From positions 134,413 through 198,412 of the forward strand of contig VXAI01000198.1 in the NCBI GenBank assembly GCA_013399305.1: a DNA stretch of 64,000 bases, given 5' to 3'. Below, in pieces: positions 1 through 13,058 of this stretch (positions within the stretch are counted from its first letter, which is position 1; each line of letters opens with the position of its first letter). Under the pieces are notes generated by a model. It was not told where the DNA came from, did no database searches, and saw nothing but the letters and a program-made list of their open reading frames with translations. A program made the translations under genes and the position numbers. This stretch comes from Rostratula benghalensis. Lineage: Eukaryota; Chordata; Aves; Charadriiformes; Rostratulidae.

Positions 1-3000
1 TTGATCCCCGCCAGGGACCAAGGTGCAGCAGCAGCAGAACCCTGATAGAAAAACGTTTTTATTCAGGGGACTGAGCTTTGCTGCTGCTTAGGGCCAGCTG
101 CTTTTGCGCATGGGACGTGGGCCATCCCTCAGCAAAGGCTTGTAACCTGCTGGCAGCAGGCGAAGGGGGGTCAGAAGCACGAATAGGTGTTTTTCCCCTC
201 TGCTGAGACCAATGTGCTGGAGCCCGGGCTCCTCCAGCTGTTCCGCGCTGTAGCTCCTCTCTGGAAAGTCACCGCCAGCTTTTTTCTAGCTGCCGGCTCC
301 CTGCAGGAACAGGAACGTTGCTTTGCTGCATTCAGACCTCTCGGACTGAATGTTCTCACAGCAGGGCCTGAGGGGGTATGTGCTATGCACCAATGCAGAG
401 GCACTGAGGAGAGGTGAAACCAAGGGTAATCAAGGATATACGTGAGAGGAGGTTGTAATATAGGGATGTCTTAGGTGGGCTCCTCCTCTGCCTTTAGCAA
501 AAGACTTGGAGACTTCTATGTGCTCCCTCTGAGCAAGAGCCTCTCTGCAGAGCTCTACACTTTGGACTACACTCAATAGCTGCATCCTGAGAGTCCTGAG
601 AAGAGTCTTGCTGAGATGCTAGGGATGGGCACCACTAACCAAACCTTCAGGCTTTTATTCTGTTTTCCACACCGCTGGACAACTGCCAGTTCAGGCTGTC
701 TGGGCTAGTCCTGGGCACTGGAGTTCCTAGATTTCATTCATCCCTGTTCTAGGGAAGGCTCACTCCATGAGTCTTTGGGAAAACCATCCTCTTCCCTTCT
801 GTTCTCCACTCCCCAGAAGCACAATGTACTTGTGTCTTGGTGACAGGTTGGGAGAGCCAAAGATACCTGCAAAGTGTCTGGACTTCCTCAGGTGGAAGGT
901 ACTAGAGAGGGGACCTTCTTGGCCAGCTTCTTGTGTGAGACCCAAGTCTCGCTTCCTGCCAAGACATACCGTGGTGCAAACAAGGGATCTGGAGAAGCTG
1001 AATCCGCCCAAAGGGGTCTGCTGTCCTGGGATGGGAGAGACCTTACAAGCCTTTTGTAGTGTACCATTTGTGATTTTCCCAGCATGGGGAGCACAGAACA
1101 AGGTCTCTTTGCAGAAACCAGCAGGGCTGTGGTGGTCTGAGTGGGAGATGATCTTCAGCTGTCCCCTCCTGAGGAGTGAACCCCATGAATGTGCTGGGAG
1201 GGGGGACCTGCTGATGTCCCAGCTTGCTGACTGTGGCCAGGACAGGCAGAGCCCCTCTGTACCCTCCTGTTGCTCTTGGAACAGAAGCTGGGAGTGAGGA
1301 ATTTTGCTTTTCTTAATGCCAGGCCATGTGTCCAAGCCAGCTCAGGAGGGACCTGTATCTGCAAAGAGCGGCTGATGAGGGGGAGGACTGTGGACACATT
1401 GAGGACAGACATGAGGTCTGGAGACAGCAAGAATTGGGTCTGGGGTCTTTCAGCTGCTACGATGTCGAATGCTGCCTTCCTCAGTGGTGACTGCTTACTG
1501 CCTGCAGGCCCACAGCTTCTCTCTTCAGGGGCACTCATACCTGAGATTGATGGAACAGCTTGTCTTGCACATTGCCAGTGGGCTGTGAAGGGCTTTGGGA
1601 GCGAGGAACCACCAAACCAGAAGGTTTAGCTATTGGGCTAGCTCTCTCCTCTTACCCTTGGCCACCAAAGACCAAGTGTCTCTAGTGGTGGTGGAAGTCT
1701 CCTTGGCGTCAAGCTGAGGGGTGCCAGGATGTGTTGGAGGTTCTCATTCTGCTTTGTTGTGGTAGTTGTGGGAGTTTGATCTGTGTTTGCCGGGGTGTCT
1801 GCATGGGGCTTGTGCCATGTCTGTCCAAAGGCCTCTCTCCCGAAAGGCTCCACATGGTTTTGTCACCAGCTCCATCTGCTCCCCCAGCAGTTCCTGCTGC
1901 CTCTTGCTTTGCATACAGAAATAGGCTCTTTCAGGCAGAGGCTGTTTACTTGCTCTGTGTTTGCACAGTGCAGCATATCAATATCTTGATTTATGGCTGA
2001 GCCTGCTATGCACCGCTGCAATGTGAGTTATTATTAGAGGGGTACCCTATGAGCTAAGGGAGGGCTGGCATGGCATGAAGCAGTGGAGATGGCCAGAGGA
2101 AGGCGATAGTGGCCCCAGAACCACTTTCTTCTCATCCCATGCAATCTGGTATTATGCCTTGGGGCATGAGAGCTTTGTATCCTTTAGTATTTCAAGCCAC
2201 TTTTGTGTGGTTGTGTGTCCCATGAGCCACACGGTTGAATCCTGTGAGAACGTTGTGTCCTGTGATACCCGAAGGCAATGAGTTCTGTTATTTAATGCTG
2301 TGTTGCCCCAAACCCTTTTCCTTGGATCATGACTATATTTGTTGCTTTTTAGTTTCCATGGCAATTTCTTGGCTTTTGTATTAAGTGCATGTAACAAGAA
2401 CCTGATTGACCTTGTACTGTCCATTTTTGTGTTGTGCGCCTCTCATTTTTCTCAGCACAGGGACAGTCCAGGTCTATAACCTCGTCGCTCCTCCAGTATT
2501 CCCTGACCCCAGCCGTTGTGACTCAGACAGTAAGAGCTGACGTTTCATTTGACAGGGGCTGCTTTGAGGATGTAAGAAGCAGTGTCTTGTCACTTACCTT
2601 TGCTCTCTGGGCAGCCTCGCCATGCTTGTGTTTTGGGCTGACCTGTCCGTTCAACAGCCAGGCACGTCATGAAGAGTTCTCTTGTTCTGCAGGCTCCACA
2701 GCGTTGCTGGATGTGGCCTCAGCCTGAAGATGACCCTAGCATGCTTTCAGCATCCCATTCCTTCCCATATTTAGTGTAAGTGCTAATTGTGAGGACTCAT
2801 GAGGTGTAGTATAATGTGTTGGTGGCTTTTCAGGGTATCCTGCAGACATAGTAGCCCGTGAGCAAAGGAGGCTGTGAACTGGATATCAGAAGTTCATTGC
2901 CATTAGAGAATTTGCCAAGCATCATCTGGATTGGCTTCTTGCTATTCCTGCTGCCGTATCCCAGCCTCAGATCTCTTTTCTTTTTGCTTAGATGGCCAGT

Positions 3001-6000
3001 TTGCAGGGGGCCAGAGCCATTCAGTTACAGCTGCTGGGCTGCATGTGGAGTCTGAGTGTGGCCACCTTCGCTGCCAGGCCAGTGGTGACCGACAGCAGCA
3101 ATATCTGTGCTTTGGATGCATCTATCTCTTTTTGTTGTTGTTCTGAGGAGTAGTGATAGCAAATAACACCCCCTTTCACTGCAGGTGCTGTGGTCAGGCT
3201 CCCTGAGAGGTAGAAACCCTCATGTAGAAGTCTTAACAGATAGCAGGATTAGTGGGGAGCAGCACAACACGCTGTGAGAATGTGATGTTTTGATGCAATT
3301 TGCAAGGCAGGTCTGTTACTTGCCATGTGAACACACTGACAGCGAGTCCTTTTGAGTTGCATGTGACTTCTTGTGGTTACGCATTAAAGGTAGAAAACCA
3401 ACCAAGTCCCTTTCTGGAAATTCTGGAAGCATTAGCTGAGCTCACCAAAGAGGCTGTTAGAAAGGCTCTAAAATGTCTAACTCTCAGACTGTGGCCCAGA
3501 CACCTTGGGTTATCCTTTGTTTCAAACTTGCATCTCCAAGTGAATTGAGCTCTGCCCAGTGCCCCAAGGCAGGCTGTGGGTGCTGGCAGCACCTGCAACA
3601 GGACCAGCTTTGGCTGAGACTAATCAACAAAACCTAATAATTTTATGAAAATCATTCTTCCTATTAAAGTATACTTATTCTGATAGCAAATTCAGCCAAA
3701 CATCCAGTCAAGCATGAAGAGAGGCAGAGATCTTCATCCAAGGAGTACAGACAAGTAGATGCCAGTTGTGGGGGAGCTGGAAGCTGGAACTGACAAGAGC
3801 ACTGTGAAGCAAATGACACCAACAGGGCTTCAGTAGCAGCAGTAATGCTAATAATGTCCAAAGAACTCCTTGAGTGCATGTGTGAGAGCATGTGCAGTCT
3901 GTGTGCAGCATAACTGAGGCTACTGGGTTAAATAACAATCTAACAAAAGCTCAGAAGAAAGCTCCTGTGATAATTGCTATCAATGTTTAAATGATAAATT
4001 ATTGATATGAAAGCTGCGTACATTCTCTCGGTACATTCAATGTAAGTTTTTTTTGGACATAGAATAGAGGACAAGGCTGCCTGAATTTACCACTTTTTTT
4101 GGGGGCAGAGGGTAGTGGAAGAGGAACAATGAGGAGAAAACTACTTTTCTATTTCCACTCCTGTCTAGTTTTTTCCTTCTTGCAAGTATCCAAGGGTAGG
4201 ACAGTCTCTTCTTGTGGATTTGTAGAGCACCTCATGCAATGCAGTCTTGAATGGTAAAAGAAAATGATTCCTAGTAAGAAACTCTCTGCATAAAACTCCT
4301 TGCATTTTTTTCTAATTGTCTTTTTGCAGGAGACAGCACACAGGCCAGTCTGAGGATTCATGACTCCATGGTACAGGCTGACACCCGTGTTTGGTGCAGT
4401 GTTTCTCCTGCACACTGCAGCAGGAGATATTTTAGTGCTTATTGTTACACATTAAAGTACATCCTAGCAGGAGAGGCTGGAGGGTGTTTCAGAGAAGGGA
4501 GTCAAGTAATTGGTGAGAGAGGGTTTGCAATAGGTAGGAAAGAAAGAGAGGTGTTTCTGTTTGGCAGAAGCTGTGGTGGAGAAAGCTCTTCCAGCAGCTG
4601 GAGTGAAATGGTAGGAAAGGGCAAAGGGAGCACAGAGGATGGAATGCCCACCTTTGTATTCTGAAGCATGGATAAGGAATAAATGTGAACTTAACCAGCT
4701 GACAACAACTGTAAGAAGAAACTCCAAATTTAGGTGAGTTGGGAGAGGAGCTAGGTTCTGGATGGGCATCTCTGAGAAGATTGAGGCAGTGTGGAGGATG
4801 CTAATGAGAATGCTTTTGCATTAAAGAAATTTTGCATGCTCAAGAAGCTAGTGAAATGTGGGAAGTAGAGCAAGTCAAATAAGGTTTGGAGCGACAGCTA
4901 CAAGCTCAGTCAGACAGAGAGCAATTTCAGATAGTTCCCAACAATAGAATGGTCACATGGGGTGACAATGCTTGTGGTTATTGTGTGACAAGCAAAAGAG
5001 GTTACTCACCTGCTGTTCACTGATGAGATGTATCAGGGTGGGACTTAAGTCCAAGCTTAGGATCCCTGAGATAAAAAATCTAGACACCTCTGCCAGAATT
5101 ATGCAATTAAGCACATGAGAAACTGGGGTGTGAAATTGCTGCTAGAATGCTGCCAAAGAGAACCCACTGGGGCTATTCTCTGTGCTTGCCTGCCATCCTC
5201 TCCAAGGGCTGTCACTAAGCAGCCTTCAGGTGGCAAGGGGTTTAGAGGGGCTGTAGAGAAGATAGTGATGGACAGAGGAGAGGACAAAGGATTTCAGAAG
5301 ACCTGGACTGCAGGTGGCTCGGAACATCTCCAGGATAGCTGGACTCCCAAGCACAATTGTGCACTTCCCCCATGGATGTCTGGCCAACTGGTACAGTTGC
5401 TGGGTAGGGCTACCTGGATTCTTGCATTCAGTGGCAGTAAATCCTGCCAAAGATGTGATGTGGCTGTCAGCAACCCAGGCCTTCACTGGCTGCTGGGACC
5501 TGTGTTGGTACCTAACTTGCAAGCTGGAGCTCCCCAGCAAGAGAAAGAACCATGCTACCTGCAGAGTCTTGGAGCACAAAGCTCCTGCTCCTAGATCAAC
5601 ACCTCCAGCTGCAACTTCTGTTGTCCCCCACTGAAGGTTTTGTAGGTTCTATCAGCAAGAAATCTTCCTGTCACTCCTTGCATTGCAAGAGCAATGACTA
5701 TGCAGCCACCTTCCCTGAGAAGTTCACAAGCTTCTGTGGCACAGCACTGAAGAAGGCACAATTTGGACCATGTGGGATCAGCACCAGGTCAGGCCACGAG
5801 GACACCACATGCTCCAGCCATTAGTAGCAGCCCTTTGCAGACAGGATTGTGTGTCTGGACTCCAATATTCTTTGTAGGAGACATTTCTTCTGCAAAGGGA
5901 TTGGAGTCTTCTGCCTGGAACATGATGCTAGTGTGCAGTGGAGAGAGAAGGAGCGTGGGATATCAGGACAGCCAAAGCCTTGAGACTCAGGGAAGCCCTA

Positions 6001-7235
6001 GCTTTTACCACTCTGAATGTAATCAGAGAGACAGAGTAGACAAAGAATTAAACTGTGTGACTAGGAATGGGGTCAATTGTTAGCTATCTAGCTATTATGT
6101 AGGCTTTCAAAAAGATTTTGTAAATCAAAGGGCCATCTTAGATTTTCCTGTGGGATGTGTGCTGTGTTCAAGGTAGCAGTACAGTGTTGAGTCTTTTCTG
6201 TTGTAAATGTTCAGTGTGTAGATCTGGGAAGGTGTTTTGTATACGGAGCTGCTGTCAAATTGGGCCAAAATGTGAGCTCCTCCAGATGGGACTGAGTGCA
6301 CAAAGGGGGAGAGCAATCATGGAGGATTTGCACCCCACCTCTGCCCAGTGTGCCAATGGGGAATGGCTTTGTGCGACTGCAAGGTAACTGTGACCCTCCA
6401 GACTCTGCCAAGGTTGTTGGGGAATCAAGTCCCATCAAGATCTGGGTAGGATTACGTCAGCTGGCTGCACAGTCAGGAGTTTCAGACCTCTGATTCATAA
6501 AAGCTTAATAAATATTTAGTTCTTGCTTTAGGCTGGTTGGGAAGTACAGGGACTGTGTGTCATGATGACTTCCTCTGATGCTGTTTATCTGACCTGCCAC
6601 TGGCGTTCTGTACAAATGGAAATGCTGTCAGGATTGAAAAAAGTGCCAGTGCTTCGCTGTAGTGTACTGCTCTGCTCTCTGAGACCTGTGAGGGGGGATT
6701 TTCTCCTAACCTGCTAAGGTTTCCACTCCATCTCTCTCTGTGTCTCTCTGGTATGGAGTCAGCAGGAAGAAGAGGCTGTTTCAAACCTACCTTTGACTAA
6801 ACTCCATGCAATTTCACTCGCTGCTGTTTGCAGTCACCCTCTAGCATTTTCCTATTGGGTCGCAATGAGCATGCACTGATTATAGTGGGAGCATCTGTGC
6901 TCCCAGCATTTTTATTTTCTGTCCAGTGTTTGCATTAGGTATGGGGGATGGATGTCAGAGGACAGTGCATAGCATATTTGTGTACAGGAAGGAAAATGGC
7001 AATGCAGAAATTTTCCTAATCTCAGTGTTCCTTTACAGTGGGGAAGTTACAGGAGTTTCTGGCTGTCAGTTTCTCACAGCATTGTTTGCTGCAATGGGCA
7101 CAGAACAGGAGCTCTTTCAAATGGCCCAGTTAGAAAAATTGGAACATTTATATGTTAGCAATTCTGCTCTGGTGTTTACCTTTTTCTTCTTTCACCATCT
7201 GCCTTGCCCTTTGCAGGATGTGGTGCCAAGAGAGC

Positions 7236-7251
7236 CTGGTCTCTGAGATAA
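7236..7251 (+). promoter_or_regulatory. E-box-half/GATA composite motif (CTG-N7-AGATAA)
   Basis: CTG at 7236-7238 is followed after seven bases by AGATAA at 7246-7251. This spacing is the known TAL1-GATA1 composite site of erythroid enhancers. One such match is expected by chance in a few tens of kilobases, so this is only a candidate enhancer site for ANK1, an erythroid gene. Confidence 0.2.
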
Positions 7252-10200
7252 TGTGAGCTAATATATAATGAACCATGTTTGACTTGGGAAGTCCATCCCT
7301 TTCCCAGTAAATAGTTGTCCACAAATACTAAAGTCAGTTGTAAGTGAAGAACAGCTTGTACAGTATGTAGCCAGCAAAGTATTTTAGAGCTTGTGCCAAT
7401 GTCCTTTCCTGACATTCCCAGGCAGGAGGGAAATGCAGTGCCGTGATGGAAGGGGGAGCAACGGAACACAGCAAATTACAGCACAACACAGCAGAATACA
7501 GGCATTGGGGTGGGAGGGACATCAGGTCAGAGCAGACCCTGCTCTGTAGGGAAGCTGGTGCCATTCTGCTCTGCTGTTCTGCAGGCTCTTAAATTATTCA
7601 GGTAATAATGGCATCTATATGTGCTCAGTGAACCCATCCATTATCAAGGGACTGGAATGAGACAAACAACATTTGAAACCCTGTAGCTTTCAGAAATCTG
7701 TTTCTAGAGAAATTCTTTCAAGCTGTGCCCCATCCTCAGCTCCTGGTTCCTTGCCCAAGGTTTCTGCCCAGGAGGGTGCTCGCCGTGCACAGGGGGTCAG
7801 CCCTCTCTGGAGCAATTGCTTCAGGAAGAGGAAATGCCGAAGACAGTGACTTTTGTGAAAGTCCTGGGCTTGACAGCCTGTGGGTCTCAGTTTACTGATG
7901 GTAGGAACCTGCCTGTAGTGTGCTGAAGCTGAGGTACGGCAAGCTACATCTGAGCTCAAAGGAAAGCAGCTTTACAGAGTGCTAAAATTAGAAGTTTAGT
8001 CTGAATTATGCTAATGTGTTTTAATTGTCTAAGTATGTCAAGGTTCTTCAGAAATGTACCCTCTCTGTGCTGGTCTGGGAAGGTGCAGCATCACTGGGGG
8101 TGCGATGGAAGCATGGGACAAGGATTGCAGAGATTTTTGGGTTCCCTGCCCTACTTACATTGCTTCAGCAGTCTTCACCTCCAGCTTGAAAGATGCCATG
8201 AGGGTAGATTCTGAAAGCGTTAGCCCTGGATTGTTCAGACCAGCCTTGTTAAAATCTTAGATGAGGAGAGGACAGCCTCCAGGATGCAGGGAAGTTCCTG
8301 ACACAATGTCACTATAAGGAGGGTGAGAAGGGGTTCTGCTCAGTATGGCAGAACCATCTGAAAATTTACATTTCCTTGCACAGTTGAACTATGTCATGCT
8401 TTGAGCCACAGCGCTGCAAACAGCAGCAAAATTCAAGCTCCCTTCCTATTTGCAAACCAAATTTTGCTGACTAGGTGAAGCATTAAGCCAGAGCTGTACC
8501 TTTCTGTGTAGGGGCTGCTAATGTAGGTGACTATGTGAACTATATGGCTTCAAAATGTGGCAGCCTCAGTGAAAAATCTACAGCAGAAACAAAGCAGCAG
8601 GTATTCACTGAAGTGTCTCAGGAGGTGGAGGGAGAGAATGCAGCAGCAGGAGAGCATTTAGAAAACAGACCAGGTTTCTATATTTATATAGAGATGAGGA
8701 AAGAAGGAGACAGGGAGCGCGCGTGCGTGTTTGCATGTGTCCAGGTCACTGAGGGGGGCCTGTTCAAACCAAAAGGTGCTGCAGCAAGAAGCAAGCAGAA
8801 ATGAAGGCTGCAGTCCTTCACTGCACTGTGGGGACAGGATTTTTCAGGGCTTGTAGGGAGCATTCCTATGATTGCGTTTGGCCTTTTCAATGGGAAAGGC
8901 AGAGACCAGTCTGCTGAAACCCTTTGCAGACTATAAACTATGTTAGGTTTTTAACTAATTTGATGATCTCTGCAAAGGCAAAAAAAAATGTTTTCACCTT
9001 ATTACAGTGTCATTTGTCCAGAAAACTTAAGGCTTTCAGATGCTCTGCAGGAAATACATAGTGTGTACAGAGTCCTCTTAGTTCTGACATGATGCCATGC
9101 CTGGACTTGCTGATTACAGCACAAAGCAAAAATAAGCTAAATACTACACAAATGTGCTGCTTTGGTGGCTGAGACAAACAGGTGTGGGGTGAGCTAAGGG
9201 CAGTTTCAGCTTTAATGGTGCCCTTCCTGACTTGCATAGAGCATCTCTGAGCACAAGGCAGATACTGCCTTTTCTGTGGCTGCCTCATGAGCACTGTGCA
9301 GATTTCTGCCTGCTGGCCATGGGCAGCAAAGATGCTGACCTGTCACTGTGACTGCTCCATCTACATCTCATTCCAATTTTACCTCCTGTCATCTGGTGCT
9401 TTCATGGACCTTGAGGCAGTGCAGATGCCTGGCATCCCGATGTGCTGGATGGGATGTACTCTGAGGATCTGTCATCTATTTTAAGAGACATATTGGGAAA
9501 GAGAAGAGGGCAGTGTCTGTGCTGTCACCTCACAGGGACGAAGCTGTCTGCTCAGCTCTCTGATTGACTGAGCCTGGTCACACAGGGTCCCAGAGCCTTG
9601 CTGTGGGCGAGCAGTGTGGGAAATGCTGTACTAGGCTTTCCAAACGTTTGACCTTTCCACCTCCAAGCATGCTGCCATTAAACTTACTGTCTTTGCACAT
9701 ACTTCAGCAGCTTGCTCTCCTTCCTCTGTCCCCGGCTGCAGGCACTGAAAGCTGCCTCCAAGCATGCCTACATCTCTCTGCTTGGAGAAACTGTTCTGCT
9801 CAGTAGTAGATGCTGGCTTCTTCTGTAGCCCAGCTTTAAGTTGTCATTTACAGGTTAACTGTTGTGAATGGCACTCAGAGGCTTTGGATTCTTGTGCAAA
9901 TATGGGGGGTCCTGGACAATTTTATAAGGCTGTACCATCAACCTGTTAGCTCCTCTCATCTATCAGCCTCCTGGGGACAGTGATGAGGTTCCTCTGATGA
10001 GGTCCTCATTGCTGCTGGAAGTACTATAGTCTGCTTCACTGTGTGCCTAGCCTCTCTGATGTAGGAGTTTGCAAATAAGGAGATTCTTGTGCTGGTGCTT
10101 TGGATGGGTGTTGAACATGACTTGCTTTGCTGTTGGAGTTGGAGAGTCCAAAACAAGCCAATCCCTTTTGCTCTATTGCTCTCTATAATATTTTAAAAAC

Positions 10201-12117
10201 AAAGTTAATCTGATGTTATCAGAATGTGGAAAAATTCAGAAACTAACAGCCTTTTTAACACCTTGTGTTAGTTGGCTGGGAGAAGCAAAATCTTAATATA
10301 CAACATATCAAAACTGTGAAAATATACTGTAACACAAGGCAAATTCTTTCAATTAGTCGTCCCTCTTTTTGCTGGTGTCACACAAGCTGTAGTGATGAAG
10401 CAGAAAAATGGCTGCTTTGGGCTGAACCTGCTTCCGGTGGAGAGCATCTGTTAGAGCTTGAGGCAGAGGTGAGATGCCAACCAAGCTCTTTCTTCCATTC
10501 ATCTGAATTGGGAGGGGAGAGAGATAAAAGGGTTCTTCCTTTCATCTGCTTGCTCTGTTGATGATCAAAGTCTGAGCTTTTACTGTGTGCTGTAGTCATA
10601 TACATACCTCTTCCTTTCCTAGGTTATTACTCTGCTATTTGAATCAATAATGTTCTACTGTTAATTATTTCCATGGATCTGGTGATAGGAGTAAACAGTG
10701 TGTTTTTGAATAGGATGATGAATTTAATAATCCAGTGTCCTTGATTCAGGAATTGCTGCATAGAGTTTCTTTTGGTTTGGGGTGTTGGTTTGGGTTTTTT
10801 TCTTTCCTTCTTTCTTTCCCCTCTCCATTTGCCTTGTGGTAGATGAAAGTACTCAAGCTGTCAGTGGGCATGGGAAGCAGAGTGTGGGGTGGTGGTGTGC
10901 TAGAGAGTTATCTTTAAGGAAAATTTAACTAATTAACTTTTGATGTTGTACTTACTTTACTGCAGTGAGGAGTGTTATGGCTCTCCTTCCCATCTTTAAT
11001 GCTGAAATGGAAGTTATATCTGTGGGCCACTGTCTTTGGCATGGAGATATTTCAGCTCTAGGATGTGCCTGCATGGGTTCTGTATTTGGCCTGCAGGCTA
11101 TAATTTTCTAAGCTTTTTCATTCTTCAGCTCTTTTCCTGGCAGAATCATCTCAGCTTGCAGTGGCAGTAGATTTGGTCCAAGCAGGAAATGCTCAGTGGA
11201 GCATGGCATGGCAGCTCTCTTTACATGCAGATTGGATGTGCCATCACACTGATGCATAGCAATGCAGTTCTGTTAAAGAGCAACTGATGGTCAGCAGGCT
11301 GACCCCCTTTCTCTGGGCACCAAGAAAAATGTTTCCTGTCAAGTCTCTTGTCAAACTGCTGCAGAGCTGAGATTGCAGTAAGAGGAGCTGCAGTATCACA
11401 GGACAAGAGTATAAAATATCTGCTGCCCATCAGTACTGTATCAGCAAAAGTCCTCAAAACTTGTGCACTCATCCCTGCCAATGGCGAGTTTGCCTCTCCG
11501 ACCCGCCAGAGGAGTTCTCCAAGGCCATCAGCAGCTCAGTAAGGCAAGATCACCCTCTATCCATCCAAAATGCGAAGCAGCAACATTTGCTGTCTCCTGA
11601 CAACATTTCAGCAGGGATCAGCAGCAGCTCCCTGTGGGGCCTCCCAACAGGCAACGCGGCACCACCATCAGCAGCAGCTGAGCAGTCACGGGGGACATTT
11701 ATTCTGCAGTTCTTGCACTGCCACAGATGCTGTAGGTAAATTGCAGATATTTGGGCAGAGGAACTGCTATCATTCACTGGTTCTCTTAGCTCTAATTCAC
11801 TAAAGCTCATGACTTTAAAGCAAAGTGTACTGTGAGGACCCTTGGAGTGAGCTGATTTTTCACTCTGCTTGCAGCTGCAATAGTGAAGCAGCTTCTTCAC
11901 AAGGCTTGAAGATAAAGTCCATTCACTGTGAAGGGACTTGATGTTGGGAGTTGCAGTCTGAACAGACAGACTCTGCAGAGGTGGTGTGTTTTGTCCATTT
12001 TGATGTAAATAAATGCAGCCTTGCACACAGAGGAGCAGAATGGAGGGTGCCCAGTAATAACATATAAACTTGTAGTTTGTTCTTGGCAGAAAGAATCTAT
12101 TGTAACATTGTGGGAGG

Positions 12118-12137
12118 AAAAAAAAAAAAAAAAAAAA
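12118..12137 (+). repeat. Poly(A) run
   Basis: Twenty consecutive A in otherwise mixed sequence. No retrogene or recognisable retroelement body lies upstream and no target-site duplication was seen, so it is treated as a simple homopolymer. Confidence 0.8.
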
Positions 12138-13033
12138 GAAGAGCTCACAAGAGTTTACTTTATTGTTCTTGTGAGATTGTGAGATTGCTGGAAAAAAAAC
12201 CCCCAAACTAAGCAAGTGACGTGCTTTTCGTCCTCTTTCTGGAGCTGCAGCCACTGCAGTTATTTCCCCACCCTCAAGCTGCCTGCTGTTTATTGCCAAG
12301 CTTTGCCAGCAGGTTAGTGAGATAATGTTAGGCTTGCTTAACCATGAAATGTACCTAGAAAACATGCATGTACCATTTTTATGTTTAAATTAAAAGAGGT
12401 ACATGACATGCCAGTGATGTGATTGGGAGCTTCTGGGAAACAACAGAAATTCAAGACACCTCTTTAGGTGCCCAACCATGAAAACAAGGACCTAATTTTG
12501 GCTATGTTTTTGAAGACCAGCATGAACAAACTAGAGTACAAACATGCTGTTTGAAGGATGTTGTGCCTCTGAAGAGGCACTAAGGCTTGCAAAGAGGTCG
12601 GAGAACAGACTACAGTGCTGGAATCTTCCAGCAGGCCCAAACTCCAAACCACCCTCAGGAGGTAACGCACCAAAGCAGCTGTGATGAAACTGCTGTGCTT
12701 TCACACTTGTGCCACGGTGGGCATCCTGGCTGGAACGTGTTTCTCAATCTCTACCTGCTGGCAGCTGAAAGTGGGTCCTCTTTTCTTTTGAAAACAACTT
12801 GAGAAAGGCAAAAGAGGAAATAATTAGTAGGATTTTCTTTACTGTTTCATTCCGTTCACAGACATTCACAGACAGGTTATTTACTGTAAACCAGGTACTT
12901 AGACTCCCCCAATACTCCAAGAAGTTAAGAGGAGAAAAATCTAAAGGTTATAGGTTGAACTGTCTTTGTGAGCCTGGTATTCAGCACCCTTTACAATTGC
13001 TGTCAAAGTTCCTGGGAAGCTTTTCCCAAGAAA

Positions 13034-13058
13034 GTGTGTGTGTGTGTACATGTGTGTG
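13034..13058 (+). repeat. (GT)n microsatellite, interrupted
   Basis: Alternating GT with one interruption (ACAT). Confidence 0.75.

Noticed and set aside
11461..11739. Open frame reading ...PEEFSKAISSS... before a GTAAGG donor
   Set aside because: It looks exon-like for about 60 bases but matches no ankyrin or other family I know, and the frame then runs on without motifs.
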